Source of the DNA: Hyaloraphidium curvatum
Lineage: Eukaryota > Monoblepharomycota > Hyaloraphidiomycetes > Hyaloraphidiales > Hyaloraphidiaceae
Direction of reading: 5' to 3'
NCBI GenBank assembly: GCA_025558095.1
Contig: JAIVFI010000020.1
Span: forward strand, 496,001 to 560,000
Length of the DNA: 64,000 bases
The first letter of the stretch is position 1, and every line of letters starts with the position of its first letter. A program made the translations under genes and the position numbers. This document shows positions 31,547 to 41,807 of this stretch, one piece after another. The notes below the pieces were generated by a model. The model was not told the DNA's origin, made no database searches, and saw nothing but the letters and a program-made list of their open reading frames with translations.

Positions 31547-31896
31547 CTTTCACAGGGGACGGCCCGGGTTTGGGGGGCAGCAACACACGAATCGGGTGGG
31601 GGCGACGCCGGGGGCGACCTTACCCAAAGTCACCCCGCGCTTCGCCCCGAATGGCCTTTCCAGGAAGCGGCATCATAGAGCCGATCATTGTGACAGCATG
31701 TTCAAAGCGGAATACATCAACAGCAACGAAATGCGGGGACAATCCAGAAGTACAAGGCTCGCATCCGGGGATTCTTTTCTCGCCCGAGGAATCACACTTG
31801 GGTAACGCGGAAGACAAAGAAACTGTACAGGGCGACTCGAGTCGCCAGCCGCATCAGCGGCGGGGGTTGTCAATCAAGCGGCCAGGCGCTCGAGGC
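31547..31896. other. Intergenic spacer
   Basis: These 350 bp lie between two minus-strand genes. They hold the promoter of the secreted Cys-rich protein. Nothing else was recognised. Confidence 0.4.
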
Positions 31897-32437
31897 TCAT
31901 TCCCAGGCCGCAAGGGTCGGGCTGAACGGCTCGGCTTCGAAGCTCGTCTCGGCGAGGCATTCGGCTGATCCGGTGAAACACGCGTGAGCTGAAAAGCGAC
32001 CAGGGTAAAGGATCGGCGACCCACGCTTGGTGTAAATGACCAGTCCCTGGTCCGACTCGTCGCCGTCCTCCTCCTCCTCCAGCCCGACTGTCTTGCCCTC
32101 CGACTCGCCCTCCCCGTCGAGCACCGTCCACCTGCCCCCCTCGTCCTTCTCCGCCGGCGTCGCGGGCTCCAGCGGCGACATCCCCGCCGCGAGCGTCACC
32201 GCGCTCCCCGTCCTCTTACTCGCGAGCGAGGCCCCGCTGGACGACCGCTTCGGCTTCGGGCGGGGGCTTTCCTCCTGCTCGTCTCGCGGGCCGGCCAGGG
32301 CGAGGTAGAGCTGGCTTGCCAGGGCTTCGGGGCGGTCAGGGATGAGCGCGGCGCGCAAGAAGGGGAAGCCCACCTGCGAGGATGAACAGGGGGACGTCGG
32401 TGTCCATCTCCTTCACGGCGCGGAGGAAGGAAGACAT
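31897..32437 (-). CDS. Small hypothetical protein, acidic C-terminal half
   Basis: I do not recognise this protein. A start at 32437 (MSSFLRAVKEMDTDVPLFIL) joined across an intron at 32325-32373 closes a 163-residue frame. A short hydrophobic stretch (VPLFILAALASQLYLALAG after splicing) is followed by a basic Ser-rich linker (RPKPKRSSSGASL) and an acidic run (LEEEEDGDESD). The splice choice is based on frame and consensus only. The gene is divergent from the F-box-like gene with 284 bp between the starts. Confidence 0.35.
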
Positions 32438-32721
32438 GTTGTTCCGGTGCGGGGCGTCGGCGGGGCTCTACGTGTCCGCTAGGTGCTTAGGGTGCCGGGG
32501 GAGAGACTGGTCCGTGCGGCCCCAACGTCGGGGGCTCCTCGAGAACGGGCACCGGACGCGGCAAGGGTCCGCGGCGGGGACGATGTGACCAAAGAAGAGC
32601 CGCTGGACGCGGTCGCAGGAGGAGGGAGGGTGCGCAAGGTGGTTGCAAGGCCACCGAGATCCGAAGAGATCCGGCGCCCCCCACCGCGGTGACCCACGTC
32701 CCCTTCCAACGCAAGCTCACG

Positions 32722-33972
32722 ATGGACGCGCTGGCCGCCGAGAACGCGCAGCTGCGCGTTGAGAACGCTGCACTGCGCGACGAGGTGGCCGCCCTCCGCT
32801 CGCAGCTCGCCGCGCTCGGCGTCGGGGCTGCCAAGGGGACCTCAGCCGGATCCTCCGTGGACGACACTGTCCCGCTTCTTCCCCCCGAAATCGTGCTTCA
32901 CGTCGCCCGATTCTTCGAGCCCGGCTCGCGGTCGCTGCTCAAGATGATGCTCGTGTGCAAATCCTTCCACGACTTGCTCCTGCCGCGTTTCCTCGAGGAG
33001 TTCAGTGTCCCCGTCGCGTTTGATCCGGAACGGGCACTGAGGCGTTTCTGGGTCGGCAAGGACGATGCGGCCAAGCTCGCGCACGTGAAGAAGCTCGACG
33101 TCCGAAAACCGGAAGCAGAGTGGTACGCTTTCAATGCGCTCATCCGCGCTTGCACGAACCTCAACGAGCTCTCCATCGCACCGCCTGTCACGTGGAGCTT
33201 GGGAGAATATTTGCGGGGCCCCTCGCTAGCTAATCTCTCGCGGCTGAACCTCTTCTTCGACGGCATTGAGGGCAACACGGGCGGGACTGCGAACGTCAAC
33301 TTGCCCAACCTCAAGCACCTCGATTACACCGGCATGCCGTACCGGACGGTTGTTCGGGCGGTAATCAAGGGCTGCCCGCGCCTGGAAACCATCGACTGCG
33401 AGATGCTCGAGCTCCCCGAGGACTGCAGCGCCATCTTCCCTGAAGCGTTCGTTTCGAAGATCCGGACGTGGCGATACTGCCAGAGCATGTTGCTCCGGCC
33501 CATGCTCCGGTTCCGTTCCTTCAAGCCGATCAAGATCGCGGTTTCGGAGTTCGGGGATTGGTCGGACAGCGCTGAGAAGGATTGGCCGGATGTCCTTCGC
33601 CTCCTGTCGCTCAAGAACGTCGAGGTTCTGGATTGCAAGTCATCCTTGTTCCTCTTGGGCATGCCGTGCACGCTGGAGTCCCTGGACATCCGATGCTTGT
33701 TCTTCGCCGAACTCGACTCCAGCGATCTCGACAAGATCTCGAACGTGATCCGCGCGAGCGGCGCCCGCTTCACCCTGCATCTAGCTCTGCCAGAAGATAG
33801 GATCACGCAGAAGATTCAGGACGAGCTGGCGTTCTGGAAGGCGCTTCGAAAGTCCCACGGCAAACTCGATCTGCAGTACGACGAAGAAGAGGCTTCCTAC
33901 ATCGAGATGTGGAAGCCAAGGGTGGTGCCCTGCGTCATGTTGGACTCCGACTCGGGTTCGGACGACGGCTGA
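32722..33972 (+). CDS. F-box-like protein with N-terminal leucine zipper, copy 1
   Basis: Single exon, 416 residues. Residues 1-35 form a heptad zipper (MDALAAENAQLRVENAALRD). An F-box-like segment follows at about 51-90 (PLLPPEIVLHVARFF, LLKMMLVCKSFHDLLLP). The rest consists of irregular leucine-rich repeats (LSRLNLFFD, LPNLKHLDYTG, CPRLETIDCEM). F-box proteins usually present substrates to an SCF ubiquitin ligase; that role here is inferred. A paralogue at 41808-43052 shares the zipper, the box and all C-terminal blocks, and a third partial copy lies at 28452-28874. The start at 32722 is fixed by the shared MDALAAENAQLR. Confidence 0.8.
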   Translation: MDALAAENAQLRVENAALRDEVAALRSQLAALGVGAAKGTSAGSSVDDTVPLLPPEIVLHVARFFEPGSRSLLKMMLVCKSFHDLLLPRFLEEFSVPVAFDPERALRRFWVGKDDAAKLAHVKKLDVRKPEAEWYAFNALIRACTNLNELSIAPPVTWSLGEYLRGPSLANLSRLNLFFDGIEGNTGGTANVNLPNLKHLDYTGMPYRTVVRAVIKGCPRLETIDCEMLELPEDCSAIFPEAFVSKIRTWRYCQSMLLRPMLRFRSFKPIKIAVSEFGDWSDSAEKDWPDVLRLLSLKNVEVLDCKSSLFLLGMPCTLESLDIRCLFFAELDSSDLDKISNVIRASGARFTLHLALPEDRITQKIQDELAFWKALRKSHGKLDLQYDEEEASYIEMWKPRVVPCVMLDSDSGSDDG

Positions 33973-34144
33973 TTGAAGGAATGGAAGGGCTGGATACAAT
34001 GGTCGGCGTTAGCGGAGCGGCTGCATTGGCGCTTCGTACCAGGGGACGAGCCTCGTGCGATCCGAACTCGCGCAATACTGAGGCATAGAACACCAGACTG
34101 TGTTGCCTATCAGCTTCCTTGCTTCTTAGTCTGCCGAGCACCGA

Positions 34145-34430
34145 TCACAGCTTCGAAGACCCCCTCAGCCACGGGGCGTCCCTGTCCTCGATCGGCACGG
34201 CGTCCGACCCGTCCTCCAGCAGCACCGACTCGAGGAACACCTTCCCGTACACCTCCCCGCCCTTGGGCACCGCGCTCCACGGTGGCGCGTACCTCACGAA
34301 TTGGTGCCCTACGATCCGCCCCCAATCCCGGTCGTCGAAGCAGCCAGCCGACACCATCGCGGCGCCGGGCAGTCGCTGCACCAGCGCTCGAAAACTCACT
34401 ACAAAGGAGCGGGAACCACACGGGCAGGTA
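34145..34430 (-). pseudogene. Orphan 3' coding fragment of an unknown gene
   Basis: On the minus strand about 85 codons read like genuine protein: RLPGAAMVSAGCFDDRDWG, VGHQFVRYAPPWSAVPKGG and VYGKVFLESVLLEDGSDA before a stop at 34145. Upstream it runs into the antisense of the truncated GTPase copy (from about 34459), where the protein-like character is lost. It therefore looks like the 3' end of a gene whose 5' part is missing. I do not recognise the family. Confidence 0.4.
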
Positions 34431-34458
34431 ATCGTTGCGCTCGATCCCGTACTCAAAA

Positions 34459-35157
34459 GGAAGTCTTTGCGCTGGAGGGCCTGCAGAACAGCCTCATCCT
34501 GGCGGTGGACAAGAACCTGGACACCCTGGCGAGGGTGCTGAAGGACAAGGGCGCTTCGGCCCCGCAGATCGACATTGTCGTGCAGGAGACGCGCCAGCTG
34601 GAGCGGGCCAAGGTCCCCGAAAGGTTGGCGAGTCGTGGTTGTCCTTCCATTCTGTCGGCTGACACAATCATCTCGCACGCAGCATCGCAGCCATCAAGAC
34701 CTACATCATGGAGACCCAGAGGGAGATCTCGCGCGCACTGGTGCCGCAAGTCGAGGCTTCGATGCAGCCGGCGTACGCAAGTGCAACGGACGAGCGCGGC
34801 ACGGGATCCTTTATGCGCATGAAGACGGTAAGCGAGACAGTCGCCTTCTGTCGCCTTTTCTCACGGTTCACGCCCCAGATCATGACCAACCACGTCGAGC
34901 AGCGTAGGCACGAGATGTTCGAGGACGCTGTCGACATCGTTCTACATCCAGCTCCTTGGCGATCTGTCGGCCAACATCCACTCCAAGCTTGTGGTCGTGC
35001 AGAGCGCCATCATTGAGCGCCTCACCCAAGCGTTCTTGTCGTTCTGGGAGCTCAGCGCGTCCAGCCGCGGGGAGCACATCCGGCTCAAGATGAAGCTGCT
35101 ACCGGACATTGACAGGCTCAGGGAAAGGACGGACGAGCTCCTGTGCGGTGGGTGCTA
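34459..35157 (+). pseudogene. 5'-truncated, frameshifted copy of the SLIP-GC-like GTPase
   Basis: The translation aligns with the C-terminal three exons of the full GTPase gene at 43656-47421. Matches include AVDKNLDTLARVLKDKGAS (copy) with AMDKNVGSLASLFKGKGAS (full), IMETQREISRALVPQVEAS with ILETQREISRALVPEIAES, HVEQRRHEMFEDAV with HVEENRHEMFDEAV, and RGEHIRLKMKLLPDI in both. The introns are at equivalent positions. The GTPase domain is absent, and an extra base near 34937 breaks the frame in the last exon. The paralogous homology starts abruptly at about 34459. Confidence 0.8.
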
Positions 35158-35402
35158 GCATCTGAACCTTGTTGGCAGGGCTGATGTCCTCGCAGGCGCG
35201 AACCTCCCTGTCCTTGAGCTTGAAGTGCGCATAGTTGTGACGATGATCGTTCGAGCATGATTCTGTATTGGCATTCAATTGATTCTATCTAATCAATTCC
35301 ATACAATGATCGGGATCAGCCTTTGCCAACTGCAAGCGAGGCCGAGCGGGCTCAATTCCAACGAAATGGTGATGTCCTCGACGTCCCTGTCTCAAGCCGA
35401 AG

Positions 35403-37303
35403 CTACTCGAGCTTGAAGTGCTTGGCGGCCTCGCGCCCGCGCACCAAGCTGACAAAGTACAGTATCGGGAACGGCAGTATCGAGACAACGAACAGGTAGA
35501 TGAACGAGTCCCGCATGTAGCCTGTCCGTGCGTAGATCGCTCCGACGATGAGGGGCCTGACGGGTCGGAGGCGTCAAACGAGCCCTGCGGGGAAACGAAT
35601 GCCACCCACCCCATCCACGACGACCCCTTGTCGGTGATCTCGTACAGGCTGAAGAACTCTGCCTCGCACCCGGGCGGAACGAGCTCGGACATCATGACGC
35701 GGGCAAAGCTCTGCACCGCACCCAGTCCCAAGCCATACCACACAGCCGCCCCGTAGAGCTCGGCGGGGGCGATGAGTCCAAACACGCCCGAGTAGCCGAT
35801 CAGCCCGTAAAGCGAGATCACGGCCATCCACGCTAGCAGCACGATCAGGCCCGTCTTGGAGGACCATTTGAACCTCTGGGCGATCCACAGCCAGATGTAG
35901 TTGCCGAGGAAGGCGGCGAACGGAGCGACGATGGCGATGATGATCAACTGGGTCGAGGACATGTTGAGCTCGACGCGGCCAAAGAGCGTGGCGACGGCCG
36001 AGATGGTGTTGATTGTGTCGGAGAAGATGAAGTAGGCGGCGAGGTAAATGAAGGTGTCCTTGAGCTTGGGCGCGTGTCCAAAGGTGCGGATGATCTTCTT
36101 CCAGCTAAAGATGAAGTAGTTCTCGCCCGGCGGGAGCGGCGGCCTCGGCCGCGGCTTGAGCCAGAGGAAGGTGAAGACGGAGAAGCCCAACCACCACACC
36201 CCCGTCAGCGCGATCATGGCCTGCATGACGTAGGTCGACCCTCCCGTCGCAAACAGGATCCCGCCGCTGATGGCGAGCAGCAGCGTCCCCGACGCGTAGC
36301 CCATGGCGAACCCATGCGTGGAGACGCGGTTCGACAGCGCGTCCCGGGTCTCGAGCAGCTCCTTGTGCGCCTGCTCGTCCGACTCGCCGTCCTCGACGCG
36401 CTGCTTGACCGCGAGCACGGCCTCGAGGTGTTCGGGGTGGGATTCCACGAGGAGGGGGAGGTAGCTGTTGTAAAAGACGATGCTCGCGCCGAATGCCACG
36501 TTGGAAAGGACGGCGAGCAGGCCGGCGAGCCAGTAGAGAGCTACACGTGACGGCGCGTCAGAGGCAGCTAGGCGCCCACCGGAACACACTTACATGGGTT
36601 GACGACGGCGAGGAAGAGCACGCAGAGTACGGAGCCGAGGACGGCGAAGAAGATGAGCATACCCTTGCGCATCCCGCCGTAGTCGGCCAGGGCGCCGATG
36701 GAGATGAACAGGAATGCTTGGACGCCGACGCCAATGGCCGTTATGTAGCTTCCCAGGTTGCCGAGGTGAGTAACGAGCGCTTGCGACGCCCGAAGGAACC
36801 CACAACGCATAACTGGAGGGCCTCGTCCAAGAGCCTGCCCAGGGGATGAAACAGTCCGTGTTGTCCGCCCCCTCGGCATCCCGGTCCGCGCAGGGCGCCC
36901 CCGTGGCCGGGTCGCTCGTGCCCGCCCTCCAGCACAGGTCCTCGATAATCAAGGGCAGCAGGATCCCCAGCGCCACCGAAGAGTACACCGAATTGGCCCA
37001 ATCGTAGAGCCACCACCCCCACAGTTCGCGCTTGGTGGTCACCGGCTGGCCGTGCTCGGTTTCCAGCGGGTCGGCGGCGAGCACGGCTTCGACGAGCGAG
37101 TCGTCGCCGAGCGCCACCTCGGTCTTGTCCGGCGCCGCCCCGTCCCGCTTCTCCGCGTCCGGGGAGACGGAAGATAGGGTGGGGAGCTGCACGTCGTCGC
37201 CGGCGGCCGCCATGGGCAGGAGCGGGATCGTGGCGTCCTCCAGAATGAGGTCAATTGGGGACGGGTCCAAGTGCGGTGCGTCCCCTATACTTGCATCCTG
37301 CAT
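35403..37303 (-). CDS. ATG22: Vacuolar amino-acid effluxer Atg22 (MFS family)
   Basis: Atg22 exports amino acids from the vacuole after autophagic breakdown. Introns at 35557-35609, 36541-36593 and 36749-36803 give 579 residues with about 12 membrane helices. Characteristic blocks are ELWGWWLYDWANSVYSS, FISIGALADYGGMRKGML, NVAFGASIVFYNSYLPLL and STHGFAMGYASGTLLL. The signature YEITDKGSSWMGPLIVGAI is restored by splicing the last intron. The loop between helices 2 and 3 holds a Cys-containing luminal insert. The start at 37303 is chosen because the longer frame (Met at 37420) begins with unlikely sequence. It is divergent from the hydrolase at 37633. Confidence 0.94.
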
Positions 37304-37632
37304 CCGGCGCCGGACCCCCGTTAGGATCTGTGAAAAATGGTTCGTCCTGCGACAGTTAACTAGTTGGTCAGGAAGACTGCTGCGATTCGTATCACTGCGG
37401 ATGGTGGACCTGGGCGGCAACAGCAGCTCAGCAGCTCAACGCCCCTCCAGGCATCCAGGACGGATTCCAATCGGCTGTCGCAAACGTGCAACCATTCGAT
37501 CCTAGAGCGCGTCTGACACTTGCAATAGCTTCCAGAGCTCCCGGCTTAGTGGAAGATGGCGTCAACGGCTTTGCCTCACGCGCGGCCGCGTCGCCGACAA
37601 CATCAGAACTGCCTCCCACGGCAATCGCAGCG
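37304..37632. other. Intergenic region between divergent ATG22 and hydrolase
   Basis: These 329 bp hold the two 5' regions. No other feature was recognised. Confidence 0.4.
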
Positions 37633-38668
37633 ATGGCGCCGGCGGTCAGCGTGCACGACCTGCCCATCGGCGGCATCACCGTCACCGCGTACGGCCTCGA
37701 CGAGCTCCGCGCGCGGAACCGCCCCGCGGCCGTTTGCGCGGTCATCGTCCTCCACGGCCGCACCCTCACGCGGCAGGACGTCGCGCCCTACTGCCGCGCC
37801 CTCTGCGCCGGCAACTCCCCCTCGCGCCCCGTGCACCTCCTCGCGCTGGCGTTCGACCAGCGGAACCACGGGCAGCGGCTGCTGGACAAGGACCGGAACG
37901 AGGACTGGGGGCGGGGGAACAGGACGCACGAGAGGGACATGTTCGGGCTGCAGTACGGGACGGCGTGCGATGCGTCGTACGTGGCGGACGTGTTTCCGGC
38001 GTTCCTGGGGTGGGCTTGCCCTCTTGTGCGAGGGAGGTGGTGCTGACGCCGCCCGGGCAGGCGCGAGGTCGACATCTGGGCCATCACGGGCATCTCGCTC
38101 GGCGGGCACGCGTCGATGCTGGCCGCGGTGCGCGATCCGCGGTTCGCTTTCTGCGCGCCGATCATCGGCTGCGGGGATTTCGAGGAGCTGATGAAGTACC
38201 GGCACGGGAAGACAAAGGCAGAGCTGCGGCCCGAGGCGCCCGTGTCGGCGCAGCTCAGGGTGGGGATCCGGGCCGCCGCGCTTGCTGCGTCGGTCACGGG
38301 ATCGCTGACCCCGCGATCGTCGCAGGCCATCCTGAGAAAGGTGGATCCCATCCACAACATCGAGAAGTTCAAGAACCGTGGGCATCTCCCCCTTCCTGCC
38401 CGTCGACGTCTTTGCCCGTCGGCTGACGACCCACCGCTCCACAGGACCGCTGCTCTTTGCCGCCGGCGGCAAGGACAAGCTCGTCCCCCCGAGCGCCTCG
38501 ACCCGCTTCCTCGAGGCCCTGCGCGACCTCAATGGCGAGCGGTGCGAGGTGTTTGTGGACGAGGAGGCGAAGCACGAGTTCACGCCGCCGATGGCCAAGA
38601 AATGTATTGAATTCCTGTGGCGGGAGGCGGAGGCGCTGGCGCAGCCCAAGGCAAAGGCGCACCTGTAG
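37633..38668 (+). CDS. Alpha/beta hydrolase (putative esterase)
   Basis: Introns at 38010-38060 and 38378-38444 give 305 residues. CAVIVLHGRTLTRQD is the oxyanion strand, LALAFDQRNHGQR the second strand and loop, and WAITGISLGGHASMLAAV the nucleophile elbow (GISLGG). After the second splice NRPLLFAAGGKDKLVPP supplies the acidic residue and DEEAKHEFTPPM the His. Both junctions restore conserved features. It is distinct in sequence from the other three hydrolases in the window. The substrate is unknown. Confidence 0.82.
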
Positions 38669-38822
38669 GCATGCAGTGAGGAAGATGCCTCATTTCCTCG
38701 ATGTACCCATAAGCATCGGTGGTGATGGATGGTCAGTAGACCGAGTTGGGACGCGACTTCGGCTCATCGGCTGCCCGGACTCGGCTGACCGATCCGCCGT
38801 CTCTGATCACCCAACTCCCGCG

Positions 38823-39584
38823 ATGGCCCGCCTCCGCGCGGTCCCTGTCCTGCCTCTGCGGCCCAGCGCCCGCCGGCTCGCCACGCGGCCCGACCCGTAC
38901 GCGGTGCTCGGCGTGGCGCCCTCCGCGAGCCCCGACGAGATCAAGCGCGCCTTCTACGCGCGCGCCAAGGAGCTGCACCCCGATCGCGCGGCGGGCGACC
39001 ACGACGCCTTCGTGCGGCTGCAGGCGGCGTACGCGCGCGTGGGGTCGCCGGCCGCGCGGCGCGAGTGGGAGCGCGAACGCCGCGGGGCGCCCGGGGCGGG
39101 ATACCCGGGGCACGCTTCGCACGGACGATCCCACGGCTATTCGAGCCCCGCCTACGCCGATGCCTTGAAAAGGAACGCATCGCGCGAGTGGGACCCCTTC
39201 GCGGACCCGGACCTGGACCACGGCGAGCGGCTGCGGCGCGAGGCCTACGCCAACCACCGCTCGGCGACGCACGACCGCCCCGCCGCCGCCCAGGCCGGCG
39301 CATTCACCCCGCTGACCTCGTTCCTGGCCGTCTTCTCGGCGCTGGCGCTGTCGCTGTCGCTGTTCCACCTGACGCGGATGCGGAGCGTGGTGGCCGAGGC
39401 GGTCGAGGTCAAGCACCGCGAGAGCGTGGCGTACCTGAACGAGAGCAGGCTCAAGGGCCGCAGGGGGAGCGAGGGCGCGCTGGGGGAGGATGCGAGGCGG
39501 CGCAAGAGGGCGGAGAAGGGGGGCGGGGCGGCGCCGGACGGCGCTCCGGCGGAGCGTTCGCCCGCGGGGGCCGAGCCGGCTTGA
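38823..39584 (+). CDS. Mitochondrial membrane J-domain protein, DNAJC30-like
   Basis: Single exon, 253 residues. The N-terminus MARLRAVPVLPLRPSARRLA is Arg-rich without acids, a likely mitochondrial presequence. The J domain follows directly (DPYAVLGVAPSASPDEIKRA, KELHPDRAAGDHDAF) with the essential HPD. A linker leads to a hydrophobic segment PLTSFLAVFSALALSLSLF at about residues 160-180, then a charged tail. The order presequence, J domain, single C-terminal membrane helix matches animal DNAJC30, an inner-membrane protein. Assignment beyond architecture is inference. Confidence 0.8.
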   Translation: MARLRAVPVLPLRPSARRLATRPDPYAVLGVAPSASPDEIKRAFYARAKELHPDRAAGDHDAFVRLQAAYARVGSPAARREWERERRGAPGAGYPGHASHGRSHGYSSPAYADALKRNASREWDPFADPDLDHGERLRREAYANHRSATHDRPAAAQAGAFTPLTSFLAVFSALALSLSLFHLTRMRSVVAEAVEVKHRESVAYLNESRLKGRRGSEGALGEDARRRKRAEKGGGAAPDGAPAERSPAGAEPA

Positions 39585-40091
39585 ATCTCGGATCTGCCGT
39601 GGACTGCTTGACCTAGGGACTCGAACGAGCACCGCCGCGCCCCCTTGCTTTGCGCTTCGGCGGATGCACGGATTGGTGCTGCATATACCCTTCGACCTGC
39701 CATCTTGGAACCCTGAGACCGCTCGGGGGCGTGCTTGTGGACAAACGCGACCGATCAGCAGCAGCATTTCACGGATCCAGTCTCCCGCTGGTCATGCCCT
39801 TGGTCTTCGCGGCCGATCCTATGCCATTTCGCTCCGTCGCCGATCGCCGAGACACGGAAAATGCAATCTTGCAGTGTAGTGTTCGCACTGTGGCGACGCC
39901 GTCGCCGGACACATGGCTTCCCTGGCTTCGTCTTGCGTCGGAACTAGCTGCTCAGGCCGCGATCGAATACAGGAACCCCGAACCCACGCTGGTCCCTGTC
40001 CCCTGTGTTGTTGCTGATCCGCGAGCCGAGCACAAGCACCCTCATCTCCCACTCACCCGCCCGCCCCGCGTCCTCCTCCCCCGCCGCCAAA
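39585..40091. other. Intergenic region upstream of the tropomyosin gene
   Basis: These 507 bp contain the 3' flank of the J-protein gene and the tropomyosin promoter. C-rich tracts lie just before the start. No other gene was recognised. Confidence 0.4.
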
Positions 40092-41632
40092 ATGGACAAG
40101 GTCAAGGAGGTGCGCCCGCCCGCCGCCCGCGCCCGCCCGCGCAGCCCCGCCCGGCACCCCTTCCCCGCTCACCGCCCGCACCGCCCCTCCGCGCCCCGCC
40201 CCTCCGCGCCCCGCCCCGCCCCAATCCGCGGACGCCTTCCCGCCCCGCCCCGCCGATGCCGCCAGAAAATGGAGAAGCTCCGCATCGAGTCGGACGCAAA
40301 CCTCGCGCGCGCCGCAAAGGCCGAGGAGCGCGTCAAGGCCGCGGAGGGCGAGCTGTCCGCAAAGGACACGGAGATCGCGGGCCTCAAGAACAAGATCGCG
40401 CTGATGGAGCAGGATATCGCGAGGAGCGAGAAGAGGGTCGACGAGGTCCGTGGACCGCGGAGCGGGGGCGGGTTTGGGGGTCGTTCGGGCCAACGAGGGC
40501 GGCGCGACTTGCGCACCGGATCCGGCGCGGGGGAGGATTACGGGGGCGCAGGCTGCGGGAGGACGCGTCCTTTGTTCCGGGGAAGGGCGGGGTCGCCGCC
40601 CAGGCGGAGGCTGCCTTGCTGGGGACGCTCCCGCGGCGCACGCTCCCCGCAGCCCCCTCGCGCCGCCCCCTTTCCCTCGTCCTCCCCATTTTCCGTTTAG
40701 GAGCACCCCGTTCTTACCCGCTTGCGCGCCCGCAGATCATCAGCCGCTCCCAGACCGCCGAGAAGGACCAGCAGGACATGAGCGCCCTGCAGCGCAAGAT
40801 CCAGATGCTCGAGAAGGAGGTGGCCGACAAGGAGGCCCAGATCGCCAAGGTTCGTTTCCTCTCCCCGGGACCACTGTTTTTTTCGGGGGGGGGTTCGGGG
40901 GCGTCGATGGCGGCGGGGCTGACGCCGGGGCCAGCTCAAGTCCCAGACCGCCACGCACGGCCAGGAGGAGGCCCAGATCGACGAGCTGAGGCGGAAAATC
41001 GCGCTGCTCGAGTCGAATCTGGAGGCCAAGGATGCGCAGATCGAGAAAGTACGTCCGCGGCCTCCCGTGCGGGGGGCGGGGCTGACGCCCCGCGGCGCGG
41101 CAGCTCAAGGGGCAGTCGCAGTCCAGGGGCGCGGACGAGAACGCGATGGGGGAGCTGAAGCGCAGGATCGCGCTGCTGGAGCGGGATCTGGAATCGCGCG
41201 ACGAGACGATCGCGAAAGTGGGGGGCCCCGTCCCGGGGCGGCAGCCGGCGGCGCTGACGGTCCCGTTCACACGTCCCGGCAGGTCAAGTCGGCCAAGGCG
41301 GACGCGGAGAAGGATTCGAGCCTGGTGGAGAGCCTACAGCGCAAGATCGCGCTGCTGGAGGGGGACCTGGAGAAGAAGGAGAAGGAGGCCAAGGATTCCT
41401 CGGCCAAGTGGGTCCCCTCCCGTGCGGCACACCCCAGGACGGCCCACTGACGCCCTCCGCGCACCGCAGGGCCCGGGCGCTCGAGCTCTCGGCCGAGACG
41501 GCCGAGCGCAAGGCGGAGCAGCTGGAGAAGGAGCGCGGGAAGCTGGAAAAGGCCAACGAGGAGCTCGAGGTCAAGCTGGCCGAGGCCAAGAAGGAGCTCG
41601 AGGCCACGCTCAAGGGGCTCGAGGACCTGTAG
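40092..41632 (+). CDS. Tropomyosin with tandemly repeated 38-residue exons
   Basis: It is a continuous coiled coil that should bind along actin filaments. Seven exons (40092-40109, 40266-40445, 40736-40849, 40935-41048, 41104-41217, 41283-41407, 41470-41632) give 275 residues. The start MDKVKEKMEKLRIESDANLA and the following AEERVKAAE match fungal tropomyosins. Exons 3, 4 and 5 are each exactly 114 nt, phase 0, and each ends with a similar block (LQRKIQMLEKEVADKEAQI, LRRKIALLESNLEAKDAQI, LKRRIALLERDLESRDETI). Exon 6 repeats it again (LQRKIALLEGDLEKKEKEA). Known yeast tropomyosins are 161-199 residues, so this is long and near the animal length. Intron 1 is very C-rich; intron 2 is 290 nt. Confidence 0.85.
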
Positions 41633-41807
41633 GCGCGGGAGGAATATACCCTATTCGTGGCGGGCCGCTCCTTCCGTTCCATTGATTCGCGCCTGGCTCG
41701 TTCGCTACAGCAGGCATACAGGTCCAAGAAAGAACTGCCACGGGCTGCAATGACAGCCATCTGATCGTTGAACGTCAGCGTGGTGTGTCGTGCCAGCCGT
41801 TTGCGTG

